DNA of 64,000 bases from Planctomycetota bacterium (lineage in GTDB: Bacteria; Planctomycetota; Planctomycetia; Isosphaerales; Isosphaeraceae). A model generated the notes under the pieces. The model was not told where the DNA came from. It made no database searches and was given only the letters and a program-made list of their open reading frames with translations. Made by a program: the position numbers and the translations under genes. Of this stretch, positions 15,368-24,313 are shown piece by piece. Position 1 is the stretch's first letter. Each line of letters starts with the position of its first letter. The stretch spans positions 59,594-123,593 of the forward strand of contig JAJYWB010000006.1 in NCBI GenBank assembly GCA_021791715.1, written 5' to 3'.

Positions 15368-16495
15368 TCACGGCGATTTTCCTCGATCGGATTCGGATCG
15401 CGATTCGGATCTCGGACGGTCGTCGTCAAGCCTTCTGAGTTCGATCAACTTTTGGCGGATCAGCTTTTCGATCGCGATCATCTCCTCGGGGCTAAGCGCG
15501 TACGTTTCGGCGATCTTATCGAGCCTTTCGATCGCCCCTTTCAGCCTCTTTTCGGTCTTTTGTTTCAGGTCCAATCCGGTTTTGGTTCGACCCGATTTGG
15601 AATCGACCTGGAGCCCTTCGATCCCCTCGCCGACCGCGGTGAGATCGGCTTTAAGCTGTTCAAGATCTCCCTTGAGTTCGGGCTTCATCCCCTTCCAAAG
15701 ACCGTAGTGCGCCGCCACGCCTTCGATCAGCCGCTTGCGATCCCAATCATCCCACAGAATCCGCAGGCTTGAAATCAAATAGCCCGCCAAGAGACACAAA
15801 AGATAGATCGTCAGCCTTGTCGCGCTCGAATCGACCGGCTTGATCGGAGGGATCTCGCGCCCCGCGGCGGTCGCGTGATTCGACACGTCCGAACCCGTTC
15901 GATGTTCGCGATCGTCGGGCGCCGGCGGAGCGTCGCACAGGCGATTTCCCACCCAATAATGCGGGACGATCGTCGGTTTCCCCTCGCTCCACGCGAAAAA
16001 CCCCTCGACCTTGCGGATCGGATCGACGACATACGCGACCTGCCCGGGCCCCGAAAAAAAGTTCTCCTGGATAAACCGATCGCGATCGGAAAGAAAGATA
16101 CCGAAATCGGGATGCGTATGATACCACCCGACGATCGCCAGGTTCGAGTACCTCGAATCCATCTCGGCGTTGATCTTAGACCAGGTTTCATGTGTGAACG
16201 TGACCTCGGCGAATTTGCTCGCCGCGGCGTCTCCCTGGATCGACTCGGTGATCGCGACGAACGGCCCCGAATCGTCGCGGCCGAGCGTTCCCACCAAAAC
16301 GCCGCAAATCTCGACGGTCGAATCGGCGTTCGCGTGTTTGACGATCGCTTCGTGAACCCTCGGGTCGAGGAAAATCCGGAACGCCTGGTCGCGTCCTCCC
16401 GGAAACGGCGCGGTCGGTAAATCGGCGGATCCCAACTTCCTCACGTCGGGAGAATCGACCGGAACGGGCTTGTCCTTCACGGCTTTCTTCACCAT
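15368..16495 (-). CDS. JAB/MPN (JAMM) metallopeptidase, deubiquitinase-like, membrane-anchored
   Basis: A 375-residue protein. Residues of about 40-175 form an MPN+ domain with the full JAMM zinc site: Glu62 (VEICGVLVG), His126 and His128 (GWYHTHPDFG), Ser136 and Asp139 (LSDRD). These residues define active deubiquitinase-type metallopeptidases such as Rpn11 and the bacterial JAB enzymes that trim ubiquitin-like precursors. A linker follows, then one membrane helix (TIYLLCLLAGYLISSLRIL) and a charged helical tail predicted as coiled coil. Its likely substrate is the neighbouring ubiquitin-like protein, either to remove its C-terminal tail or to release conjugates. It lies one gene downstream of the E1. 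Confidence 0.85.
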   Translation of the reverse strand: MVKKAVKDKPVPVDSPDVRKLGSADLPTAPFPGGRDQAFRIFLDPRVHEAIVKHANADSTVEICGVLVGTLGRDDSGPFVAITESIQGDAAASKFAEVTFTHETWSKINAEMDSRYSNLAIVGWYHTHPDFGIFLSDRDRFIQENFFSGPGQVAYVVDPIRKVEGFFAWSEGKPTIVPHYWVGNRLCDAPPAPDDREHRTGSDVSNHATAAGREIPPIKPVDSSATRLTIYLLCLLAGYLISSLRILWDDWDRKRLIEGVAAHYGLWKGMKPELKGDLEQLKADLTAVGEGIEGLQVDSKSGRTKTGLDLKQKTEKRLKGAIERLDKIAETYALSPEEMIAIEKLIRQKLIELRRLDDDRPRSESRSESDRGKSP

Positions 16496-16588
16496 TCACG
16501 CCTTCTCCGCGAGCCTTCGCGAACCATTATCGGCTCATGATGATTTATTGTGTTCATTTTCATATCCGATAGCTTGTTTATTTGATTC

Positions 16589-17770
16589 TCACGCGAGCGA
16601 TCGCAGAACCGCGGTTCGATCGCCTCGGAATTCGTAAAAGCGCCGTTCCTCGCCCGACCGTCCCGTCAAAATCTCCCACGCGGGAACTCCGAGCGACCCC
16701 AGGGTCGCATCGAAAAGATCACGATCGTTAACCGAAATCGTATGAAAAAATTTGGGTATTCGATCGCCGCCGCAATCGGGGCATCGCGCCGCCGATTCGT
16801 TAATTTTGCCGAGCGATTGACGTCGCGGCTCGCTCCGACCGCACGCCGGACAGTCGAGCGAATCGAGCAGATCCTGATTGGTTTCGATCACCGCCTCCGA
16901 TCCCAGATCGCCGCGAACTCGTTCGAGCAGATCGCCCGTTTTGGTCGCGGCGATCGACCAATCGAGCACTTCGATCGGCTCGAAGATCTCGTGCGCCGGG
17001 CAATCGTCTTTACGCGTGTATTCGACCGTGTAGCTTTGATGATGAACTCCGTCGAAAACGAACCCTCCCCCCGATAATAGCTCAAGCCCGTGCAGTAATT
17101 TTACGGCTTCTTGTGTTTGGATGCCGGCGATGACGGAAGACGTCGTGGGGGTCGTCGGCGTCTTGCCGAGTTCCATCTCGCCGCGTGAAAGGAGGGCGCA
17201 ACTTCGCCTCGCTTCGAGCATCTTCCAGTCGTTTTCGCCCATCGTGCATTCATAACACGGACCGACCGCGGGATCGAATACGCGCGCCACGCCGCTTAAC
17301 CGTTCGATCGCTCCGTCGATCCAGATCTTGCCGACACGCGCCGCCGAGCGATTGATCGCGACCCGAGCCTCGCGATTATCAAGCCCTCCCAAAATCACAT
17401 CGGCCCAACGAAACACGCCGAGTCCGAGATCGTAAACGACGTTCCCCTCAAAGGGTTCGACGCGCATCGCGGGATAAATCTCACGCGCCCGTTCGGCGGC
17501 GACCTCGGCCTTGCCGCGACCGATATCGCCTTCGCGAAACAACACCGACCGCGACAAATTGGAAAGCTCGATCCGATCAAGATCGGCCGCGAACACCCTT
17601 CCGACCCCCAAAAGAGCCAGATTTTTAAGGATCTCGTTGCCGAGCGCGCCCACGCCGATCAACACAATCCTCGCGTCGGCGAGCCGCTTCCGATCCCACC
17701 AGCCGATCAAATCAAAACGCGAGAATCGATCGTCGGCGGCTTCGGGCTCGATCCGGATCACTTCGGCCAT
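16589..17770 (-). CDS. E1-like (ThiF/UBA) activating enzyme
   Basis: A 393-residue protein. The Rossmann nucleotide site is clear: GVGALGNEILKNLALLG (39-55), then AADLDRIELSNLSRS with the Asp and Arg that contact ATP. DVILGGLDNREAR and KIWIDGAIE follow as in ThiF/MoeB/UBA proteins. The segment RRSCALL (Cys191), just before KTPTTPTTSSVIAGIQTQEAVKLL, is the position of the catalytic cysteine in E1s that hand over to an E2. Zinc-binding pairs CYEC (172/175), CPAC (307/310) and CPDC (330/333) are visible; the last two form a ribbon inside a C-terminal extension of about 140 residues not found in ThiF or MoeB. With E2, Ub-like and JAMM genes adjacent, it is best read as the locus's activating enzyme, not a thiamine or molybdopterin enzyme. 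Confidence 0.85.
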   Translation of the reverse strand: MAEVIRIEPEAADDRFSRFDLIGWWDRKRLADARIVLIGVGALGNEILKNLALLGVGRVFAADLDRIELSNLSRSVLFREGDIGRGKAEVAAERAREIYPAMRVEPFEGNVVYDLGLGVFRWADVILGGLDNREARVAINRSAARVGKIWIDGAIERLSGVARVFDPAVGPCYECTMGENDWKMLEARRSCALLSRGEMELGKTPTTPTTSSVIAGIQTQEAVKLLHGLELLSGGGFVFDGVHHQSYTVEYTRKDDCPAHEIFEPIEVLDWSIAATKTGDLLERVRGDLGSEAVIETNQDLLDSLDCPACGRSEPRRQSLGKINESAARCPDCGGDRIPKFFHTISVNDRDLFDATLGSLGVPAWEILTGRSGEERRFYEFRGDRTAVLRSLA

Positions 17771-17844
17771 CGCTTCGATCCTCCCCGATCGCTCGCCCGC
17801 GGGTGAAAACGCATCAAAACAATACTGCTTTACGTAATTATGTA

Positions 17845-18165
17845 TTATTTATTACGATAAAAGTGAGTGATTTCGCGGGGTTTCGCGGCTCGGCGACCCC
17901 CCGCGGTGATTTCGGGTTGAAGGCGAAGGATATCGCCGTTTTTGACGTCGGCCGAGGCGAGCGATTGTTCGTCGAGGAGTTGTTTTCCGCTCGCCTTGTG
18001 ATGGAATTTGTAGCTCATCAATTGTCCGTCGGGGCTGTGCCGAGGGAGGTTCATCCGTTCGATCAGCACCGCGACGACGCGGTTCACCGGAGCTTCGGCG
18101 GGGAGCTCGACGAGTTGCTTTTTGTTGCCCGTCGCGTCCCAAACTTCGATTGTAATGGTATTCAT
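17845..18165 (-). CDS. Ubiquitin-like protein with Gly-Gly and a 16-residue C-terminal tail
   Basis: A 106-residue protein starting at ATG 18165. The order of elements fits a beta-grasp ubiquitin/YukD-type fold: strand TITIEVWD, strand KKQLVELPA, helix PVNRVVAVLIERMN, strand LMSYKFHHKASGKQLLDEQS (long) and the final strand GDILRLQPE. The fold ends with ITAGG (Gly89-Gly90), and a basic tail of sixteen residues (starting RRAAKP) follows. In ubiquitin the di-glycine directly follows the last strand and precursors carry removable tails, so a pro-form trimmed by the JAMM peptidase is plausible. It is the first gene of the conjugation locus; the E1 starts 74 bases downstream. Upstream is a divergent dehydrogenase gene. 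Confidence 0.8.
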   Translation of the reverse strand: MNTITIEVWDATGNKKQLVELPAEAPVNRVVAVLIERMNLPRHSPDGQLMSYKFHHKASGKQLLDEQSLASADVKNGDILRLQPEITAGGRRAAKPREITHFYRNK

Positions 18166-18498
18166 GGCGAACTTGTGTGAAAATCATAAAAAAGAATCGT
18201 CGCGAATCGACATTTGAGGATGACGTCGGTCGATTCGGTTTTCAAGTCTTCGCGACATGAAATCAACGCGAACGCGCCTCGCACGCCGATCAAATCGACG
18301 ATTCTGGCACGAGGAAAGTCGAGACGAACCGTCGGGCCGAGGCGATCGACCCCCTCGATCGCCCTTGATTCTCTCAATATTAAAGGGCGATTCGAGTCGC
18401 CTTCTCTCCACACAGGCGCATTCGCCGCCGATTTCGGATAAATTATCGTCTTGGTTCGCACGACGAGATCGATAACAACGTAATCATATGGTAAAAAA
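18166..18498. other. Intergenic region between divergent genes (ubiquitin-like locus / dehydrogenase)
   Basis: A 333-bp gap between divergently oriented genes. It must hold the promoters of both the ubiquitin-like locus and the dehydrogenase gene, but I could not assign -35/-10 boxes or an operator with confidence. No gene or RNA is recognisable in it. Confidence 0.4.
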
Positions 18499-19482
18499 AT
18501 GCCTAGTGTTTTGATCGGAGCGGGGGCGATTCGCGGTTGCGAAGGGCGATTCCGCGAGATTCTGACTTCCGCGGGGTTCGAGTGTCTCGATCCTCCCGGC
18601 GATCATTTGCTCGACGACGCCGAGGTTCGCGAGTGGCTTCCGCAAGCCTCGGCGTTGATCGCGGGAAGCGAGGTGATCTCGCCGTCGATCCTCGACGCGG
18701 CGCCTCATCTTCGCGTCGTGGCGCGGGTGGGGGTTGGATACGACGCGATCGACGTCGCGGCGGCGTCGGCGCGCAAGGTTCTGGTCGCGATCACTCCCGG
18801 GGCGAATCACGATAGCGTCGCCGAGCACGCGTTCGCGCTTCTCCTAGCGATCACCCGCGGGGTTGCGTTTAAAGATCGGGCGCTGCGAGCCGGCGTATGG
18901 GATCGGACGGTCGTCTTGCCGCTTCGCGGTAAGGTTTTGGGATTGATCGGCTTCGGCAGGATCGGCTCGGCGATGGTGGCGCGAGCGAACGCGTTCGGCA
19001 TGCCCGTGATCGCCCACGATCCGTTTGCTGATGTTGAATTGTTCAAGCGACTCGGCGTCGAACGCGTCGAGCTCGACGAACTGATCGAGCGGGCCGACGT
19101 CGTCAGTCTGCACGCTCCGATGACGCCCGAAACCTCGCGGATGATCAACGCCGAGCGACTCAACCGGATGCGGCCGAGGGGGATCTTGATCAACACGGCG
19201 CGGGGGGGGCTTATCGATCAAAAGGCGCTTTACGAGGCTCTTAAAGCGGGCAAAATCGAAGCCGCGGGGCTCGACGTGCTCGATCCCGAACCTCCCGATT
19301 TCAAAGACCCGTTGATCCAGCTTCCCAACGTCGTGATCACGGCGCATGTCGCGGGGATCGACGAACAGGCGCTCGCCGATATGGCGCAAAAAGCCGCCGA
19401 ATGCGTCGTCGAACTTTACATGGGACGGATGCCGATCGATTGCATCGTCAATCGAGAGATCACGTCCGGCTGGACATGGTGA
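18499..19482 (+). CDS. D-2-hydroxyacid dehydrogenase (phosphoglycerate dehydrogenase-like)
   Basis: A 327-residue NAD-dependent oxidoreductase. The coenzyme site is VLGLIGFGRIGSAMVARANAFG followed by an acidic residue at the end of the second strand (AHDPF). The catalytic trio is visible: Arg in LINTARGGLID, Glu in LDVLDPEPP and His in VITAHVAG. The N-terminal half has the typical RVVARVGVGYDAIDVAAA segment. Length and motifs suit a single-domain SerA or a related glyoxylate/hydroxypyruvate reductase without the regulatory ACT domain. Substrate cannot be fixed from sequence. It starts at ATG 18499 with no evident ribosome binding site and ends at a strong hairpin terminator. Confidence 0.85.
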   Translation: MPSVLIGAGAIRGCEGRFREILTSAGFECLDPPGDHLLDDAEVREWLPQASALIAGSEVISPSILDAAPHLRVVARVGVGYDAIDVAAASARKVLVAITPGANHDSVAEHAFALLLAITRGVAFKDRALRAGVWDRTVVLPLRGKVLGLIGFGRIGSAMVARANAFGMPVIAHDPFADVELFKRLGVERVELDELIERADVVSLHAPMTPETSRMINAERLNRMRPRGILINTARGGLIDQKALYEALKAGKIEAAGLDVLDPEPPDFKDPLIQLPNVVITAHVAGIDEQALADMAQKAAECVVELYMGRMPIDCIVNREITSGWTW

Positions 19483-19490
19483 GACCGAGC

Positions 19491-19522
19491 GGGGGCGACC
19501 CGCCGATTTCGGCGTCGCCCCC
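19491..19522 (+). terminator. Hairpin terminator after the dehydrogenase gene
   Basis: GGGGGCGAC at 19491-19499 pairs with GTCGCCCCC at 19514-19522. The loop carries an inner stem (CGCCGA/TCGGCG) and a short TTT follows. It lies nine bases after the stop codon, between two convergent genes, so it may serve both. Confidence 0.75.
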
Positions 19523-19593
19523 TTTGATTGTCGCGCCTTTGCGAGAGCCGGCTTGATTCGTCCACGACGGTCGTCGTCGCTTTTAATCGACGA

Positions 19594-19923
19594 TTAAACC
19601 TGGAACGAACTGCCGCATCCGCACGATTTGACGACGTTCGGGTTGTTGAAGACAAACCCTTGCTTCTCAAGACCGTCGTAATAATCGATGACGGTTCCCT
19701 CGAGATAAGGATCGAACTTCTTGTCGATCGCGAGCTTGACCCCGTGAAAATCGGCGACGCGATCGCGCTCGCTCGTCGTCGTATCCCAGCCCAAGCTATA
19801 CGAGAATCCGCTGCAACCGCCCCCTTGCACGCCGATCCGCAACACCGTTTCGGCGGGCATGTTTTGATCGGTAATGATCCGCTTAACGACGCTCGCGGCT
19901 TTTTCGCTCAGTGTCACGCTCAT
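19594..19923 (-). CDS. HesB/IscA-family iron-sulfur cluster assembly protein
   Basis: A 109-residue A-type carrier. The three conserved cysteines are present: one in [16 protein letters not shown] and two in [11 protein letters not shown] at the C-terminus. [13 protein letters not shown] at the start and VVKSCGCG at the end match IscA/ErpA/SufA proteins, which bind and deliver Fe-S clusters or iron to apoproteins. A cysteine desulfurase gene lies upstream on the same strand (20447-21637), separated by a repeat element, so the two likely work in the same pathway. Confidence 0.9.
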   Translation of the reverse strand: MSVTLSEKAASVVKRIITDQNMPAETVLRIGVQGGGCSGFSYSLGWDTTTSERDRVADFHGVKLAIDKKFDPYLEGTVIDYYDGLEKQGFVFNNPNVVKSCGCGSSFQV

Positions 19924-20126
19924 TCAATCCGCTCCTTGTGTAAGTCCCGGACGTCCCGGGATCGATCACTTACCCATTATCATAGCGTGACTGAACGCCG
20001 TTATCAAACACTTTTGATTTCGTCCCAGGCCGACCGGCCGATCTCCCCGCGTAACTCGCATCGACTCCCTCGAGTTTCGCCTCTCGGAATTGATCCGGAA
20101 AGAGATCCGCATCTTCGGTTTTCATT

Positions 20127-20297
20127 GAGGGCGAACACGAGATTGGAATGGCGAACCCAAGATTTGGAAGGGCGCGCACGTACGGGAGGGAGAACCTCCC
20201 GGTAATCCGCATTATTATGTTAAAGATTATTAATTGTGAACACAGCTTTATTAAAGGTGGTTACTAAAACAAGCTCGCCGGGAGGTTCGCCCTCCCA
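20127..20297. repeat. Inverted-repeat element, copy 2, with degenerate 20-bp leader repeats
   Basis: The core element runs from 20184 to 20297: left arm GGGAGGGAGAACCTCCCGGT, right arm GCTCGCCGGGAGGTTCGCCC and on to CTCCCAAA. It is about 115 bp long, like copy 3 at 63.8 kb, and shares its interior start (CCGCATTATTATGTT versus CCGCATTATGATGTT). Just before it, 20127-20174 holds two or three degenerate units of the GAGGGCGAACNCGANATTGG type that form a clean tandem array at 63.7 kb. It separates the iscA and iscS-like genes. Confidence 0.8.
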
Positions 20298-20446
20298 AAT
20301 TGATACAACATTATATACAAATAATCTGGCGCATCGCCGCCGAAACCCGTAAAATCGAGCCGATATCGTCGTGAGGGATCGTCCCGATAGGCGATTATCC
20401 GCGGGGCCGCTCGAACCGCTGCGAAAAACCTTGAGGCGCGATCGGC

Positions 20447-21637
20447 TCAACCTAAGCCGATTCCCCTCCGCCGCCTTAACTCCAAAACGACCCGCGCGAC
20501 CTCTTCAATCGTGCAATCGATATCTTCTTGCGTGTTGAATCGGCCGATTCCGAATCGGAGCGTCGCGCGGGCGAGGTCGTCGTCGAGTCCGATCGCGCGG
20601 AGAACGTGACTAGGCCTGGGATCCGCCGAATGGCAAGCCGCGCCCGAACTCACCGCGATCGTCCGCAACGCGAGCAAAAGCGCGTCGCCGTCGATTCCAG
20701 GAAAGCTCACGCTCAAATTACCAGCGAGCCGTTCGGTCGGATGACCGTTGCGCCTGAGATCGGGAATCCGCTCGGCGAGCCCCGATTCGAGCCGGTCGCG
20801 AAGCCTCGCGATCCGAGCCGATTCCTCCGCCGTCTCTCGGTTTGCGATCGCCGCGGCCTCCCCCATTCCCACCACGAGCGGCACGGCGACCGTCCCCGCC
20901 CGCAAGCCCCCCTCCTGCCCTCCGCCGTCCAAAATCGGCCGCAATCGACGCCGAACCTCGCGGCGCACGTACGACGCGCCGATCCCCTTGGGACCGTAAA
21001 ACTTATGCGCCGAGAGAGCGAGCAGGTCGATCCCGCAAGCCTGAACGTCGAGCGGGATCTTCCCCCCCGCCTGCGCCGCGTCGACAAAATACAACGCTCC
21101 CCGAGCTCGACAAATGCGACCGATCCGTTCGATCGCCGACAACACGCCGATCTCGTTGTTCGCCGCCATGATCGCGACGAGCGTGGGCCGATCGTCGATC
21201 GCCTCCTCGATCCGCTCGGGATCGATCATCCCCAGTGAATCGGGCTTGAGGATCGTGGCCTGAACCCCTTCGCGCGCAAGCCTTTCAATCGGATCGAGCA
21301 CGGCGCGATGCTCGATTGCGGAAGTTATTATGTGATCGATTCTTTGATTATTGGGGGCGAGAATCCCTTTGATCGCGAGGTTGCACGCCTCGGTCGCTCC
21401 CGAGGTGAAGACGATCTCGCGGGGATCGGCGGCGTTGATCAGCTCGGCGACCGACTTCCGCGCTCGTTCGACCGCGTCGCGCGCTCTCCTGCCGAATTCG
21501 TGCGATAAACTCGAGGGGTTGCCGAAATCCTCCAAAAAATAAGGGATCGACGCCGCGAAAACACGGGGGTCGACGGGAGTCGTCGCGTGATGATCGAGAT
21601 AAATCGGTTTTACCGGCACGATAAATGCATTTCTCAA
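20447..21637 (-). CDS. Cysteine desulfurase (IscS/NifS family)
   Basis: A PLP-dependent enzyme of about 390 residues that takes sulfur from cysteine for Fe-S cluster and thio-nucleoside synthesis. Hallmarks: PIYLDHHATTPVDP at the start, TSGATEACNLAIKG, the His of SAIEHRAVLD, ANNEIGVLS, YFVDAAQAGGKIP, the PLP lysine in LSAHKFYGPKG, and the active-site cysteine in SSGAACHSADPRPSHVLRAI. The frame opens with TTG at 21637, but GTG at 21619 gives the usual start close to PVKPIYLDHH; neither has a convincing ribosome binding site. It probably supplies sulfur to the IscA-type protein downstream and to MiaB, also encoded in this window. Confidence 0.9.
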   Translation of the reverse strand: MRNAFIVPVKPIYLDHHATTPVDPRVFAASIPYFLEDFGNPSSLSHEFGRRARDAVERARKSVAELINAADPREIVFTSGATEACNLAIKGILAPNNQRIDHIITSAIEHRAVLDPIERLAREGVQATILKPDSLGMIDPERIEEAIDDRPTLVAIMAANNEIGVLSAIERIGRICRARGALYFVDAAQAGGKIPLDVQACGIDLLALSAHKFYGPKGIGASYVRREVRRRLRPILDGGGQEGGLRAGTVAVPLVVGMGEAAAIANRETAEESARIARLRDRLESGLAERIPDLRRNGHPTERLAGNLSVSFPGIDGDALLLALRTIAVSSGAACHSADPRPSHVLRAIGLDDDLARATLRFGIGRFNTQEDIDCTIEEVARVVLELRRRRGIGLG

Positions 21638-21741
21638 TAAGGTTGAGCGCGGGCGACGATTTGGATTGCTCGCGATGAATCGGCTTGTTAAGGTTAGCTG
21701 GAATTGTTAGGAACGCAACCGGGCGTTTCAAGGAGGATCTC

Positions 21742-22458
21742 ATGGGTTATCTTAAGTCTCAGGCTTCCGACGAGTTCAGTCGGTGGAGCGAGTGTTACGA
21801 TCGTAGCATCCTCCAGTGGCTCTTGTTTGGACCGTCGCATCGCGCGTTGATCCGGCGTATCCGTTCGATCTCGGCCGATCGACCGATCGACGTTTTGGAC
21901 GTCGGCTGCGGTACGGGAGTTTTCGCGCGAAGAATTCGTACATGCTTACCCAACGCTCGTGTTTGGGGTGTCGACCTGGTCGCGGGGATGTTGCGTCAGG
22001 GGCTCGACCGTTGGTCGATCGCGGGAGATCCCACATCCCCCGTGCAAGGCGATAGCGAACGGCTGCCGTTCGCCTCAAGCTCTTTCGATATCGTCACCTG
22101 CGCCAATAGCTTTCATCATTATCCCGATCAAGAGCGAGCCGTGCGCGAGATGAGCCGAGTTCTCAAGCCGGGGGGCAAGCTGCTCCTGCTCGACGGCTTC
22201 CGCGACCGCCCCTGGGGCTGGCTCATTTTCGACTGCTTCGTCGCGAGCTTCGAGGGAGACGTCAAGCACGCGTCGCGACGCCGCTTTCGCGAGCTGTTCG
22301 AGCAAGCCGGGCTCGGCCAGGTTCGCCAGACCGTGCACAACCCCCCCGCCCCGGTCGTCCTTAACGAAGGAACCGCTCCCGTGATCCCTCGGCCTCATCA
22401 CGTGTTGTTCCGCGATCGAACGCGCGAACGCGTCGGTTCCGCCGGCCAAGGTTCATGA
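21742..22458 (+). CDS. SAM-dependent methyltransferase (class I)
   Basis: A 238-residue protein. The ATG at 21742 has a perfect AGGAGG seven to ten bases upstream, which decides the start against the frame's first codon at 21685. SAM-binding motifs are clear: DVLDVGCGTGVFARRI (motif I), VWGVDL, the GDSERLPFASSSFDIVTCAN block and SRVLKPGGKLLLLDGF. This is the UbiE/COQ5-like Methyltransf_11 type. The region after 180 is divergent. The substrate is unknown; the neighbours do not point to one. Confidence 0.85.
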   Translation: MGYLKSQASDEFSRWSECYDRSILQWLLFGPSHRALIRRIRSISADRPIDVLDVGCGTGVFARRIRTCLPNARVWGVDLVAGMLRQGLDRWSIAGDPTSPVQGDSERLPFASSSFDIVTCANSFHHYPDQERAVREMSRVLKPGGKLLLLDGFRDRPWGWLIFDCFVASFEGDVKHASRRRFRELFEQAGLGQVRQTVHNPPAPVVLNEGTAPVIPRPHHVLFRDRTRERVGSAGQGS

Positions 22459-22674
22459 CCCGGGCGAAATCGGGTCGATAACTCTACAAAAATCGCCGCG
22501 CCCTCCCGCCGAACCAAACAAAAACGGTCGGCGAAACCCGAAGATCGGCGCGGCGAACTCGATCGACCGATCGCGACTTATCGCTTGTCAGGCGATCGCG
22601 ATCGACGACGATTCATCAGCGACGGACATGATTACGCGATTAAAGCGTACCGTCGATCGAAGGGATTCCAAACG

Positions 22675-24210
22675 ATGCGGAAGCCGCAAGGAAGCGCGAG
22701 CCGCGAACGCCGGCCGATCCGGCGCGACGATCAAGCGCAATCAACCCCCGATCCTTTGATCCGAACGCGTTCCGATCACGAATCGGCCGATCACGCGATC
22801 CCCGATTCGGTTCACGGCGATCGAGCGCGTCCGACAAACATCGAAAGCGAATCGCTCGTCGGAATCGCGCCGAGCGGCTTGATCGGCTTGCTCGAACATC
22901 CACGAGCAATCCCTTCCATATACGCGTTTCTTGTTCTTTTGATGACGATCTTCGCGATCCCCCCGCTCGTCAACGATTGGCTCGGTTTGCTTAATAAAGA
23001 TTACGACCTCTGGTACTGGACGGGCTGGTTTTATCGCAACGGTGCGGCGATCTATCCCACCGAAAAATATCGGTTATTTCCGTTTATGTACCCTCCTTCT
23101 TGCGCCGTGATGTTGGCGACCGCGAATCGGCTGGGTCGAACGGGATTCATGCTCGCGTTGATTTTGATCAACTCGATCGCCTGGATCGCGAGCGTGCGGC
23201 TTTCGATCGCGGCGACGGGGCTCCGCAAGCCCGCGGCGATCGCGCTCGCGACGCTCGTTCCCGTCCTTTGCGTCGTGCCGTTCATTCACGACACTTACTT
23301 ACTTGGTCAACCGAATTTATTGTTATTAGCGCTGATGTTGGGCGCGGCGGCTTGGCTAAGAAGCGGCGACGAATTCAAGGCGGGGATCCTGGTGGGAATC
23401 GCCGCGGCGATCAAGGCGTTTCCGATCATGGCGGTCGGTTATCTGATTTATCGACGCAAGTGGAAGGCGTCGGCCGCGGTCGGCGCCACGCTCGTTTTCC
23501 TGCTCTTGATCGCCCCTCTGTCTTATCGCACGCCCAAACAAACAATCGACGATCTTTCGCTTTGGACCCGCGGTATGGTGCTCAAATACGATTCGGGAAC
23601 AATCGCCCAACGTCCCGAACGGTGCTACAGTTTCAAAAATCAATCATTGATCGCGCTGGAACACCGCCTGCTCCGCCGTGTTCCAGCCGACGGCGAATCC
23701 GACCCGTTCTGGCGCGTCAACCTCGTCCGTCTCGATTTTAACGGCGTCAACGCCGCGATCCTCCTCTCAGCGATGATTCTCGGCCTATTCTCGCTTCGCG
23801 CCATGCCGATGTTCAGGCCCTCAAGCGATCGCCGCTCCGCCGCCGCCGAATGGGGGATGACGCTGATGCTGATCTTGATGTTCTCACCTCTTTCTTTCAA
23901 TTACTTCTTTGTTTGGCTACTTTATCCCTTGACATACGCTCTCGCCTCGGCGATCGAGGCGCCCGCGGGATCGAGCGATCGTAAGCTGTGGAAAAGCGTT
24001 TTCGGAGTCGCGGTCGGCCTGATGACTCTCTCGATCGCGATTCCCAAGATCGCCCAGGCGTACGGCAACGTCCTCTGCGCGACGATCCTCCTCTTCGCGG
24101 CGACGGGCTTCGATCTGATCGAGAAACGTCGAACACGCTCAAAGATCGCCGCCGACGAATCGACGCGAACCGAATCGGCCTCGACCGCGCTCCAAACGAT
24201 CGAAGCGTAG
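22675..24210 (+). CDS. GT87-type (DUF2029) polytopic glycosyltransferase-like protein
   Basis: A 511-residue membrane protein. I chose ATG 22675 (GAAGGGA about ten bases upstream); the frame is open from a TTG at 22585. After about 75 hydrophilic residues come ten or so membrane helices. The first loop holds NKDYDLWYWTGWFYRNGAAIYP and FPFMYPPSCAVMLA, the pattern of polyprenyl-phosphate-mannose-dependent GT-C enzymes of the GT87/DUF2029 family, with YLLGQPNLLLLALM and AIKAFPIMAVGYLIYRRKWK further on. Family members add mannose or arabinose to envelope glycans. The basic N-terminal extension is unusual and may be partly an incorrect start. Confidence 0.75.
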   Translation: MRKPQGSASRERRPIRRDDQAQSTPDPLIRTRSDHESADHAIPDSVHGDRARPTNIESESLVGIAPSGLIGLLEHPRAIPSIYAFLVLLMTIFAIPPLVNDWLGLLNKDYDLWYWTGWFYRNGAAIYPTEKYRLFPFMYPPSCAVMLATANRLGRTGFMLALILINSIAWIASVRLSIAATGLRKPAAIALATLVPVLCVVPFIHDTYLLGQPNLLLLALMLGAAAWLRSGDEFKAGILVGIAAAIKAFPIMAVGYLIYRRKWKASAAVGATLVFLLLIAPLSYRTPKQTIDDLSLWTRGMVLKYDSGTIAQRPERCYSFKNQSLIALEHRLLRRVPADGESDPFWRVNLVRLDFNGVNAAILLSAMILGLFSLRAMPMFRPSSDRRSAAAEWGMTLMLILMFSPLSFNYFFVWLLYPLTYALASAIEAPAGSSDRKLWKSVFGVAVGLMTLSIAIPKIAQAYGNVLCATILLFAATGFDLIEKRRTRSKIAADESTRTESASTALQTIEA

Positions 24211-24313
24211 GTCGCCACGCCTTCTCGGATTGAGCCGCGATCCGATCGATCGGCGGTTACTAACTTAATAAGATTTGACGACATCGACATAAATTCTGTG
24301 GATGAGGAAAGAT

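Noticed and set aside
16589..17770. Annotation as ThiF or MoeB (thiamine or molybdopterin synthesis)
   Set aside because: The C-terminal zinc extension, the candidate catalytic cysteine before TPTTPTT, and the adjacent E2, JAMM, RING and Ub-like genes point to protein conjugation; no thiamine or molybdenum cofactor genes are present.
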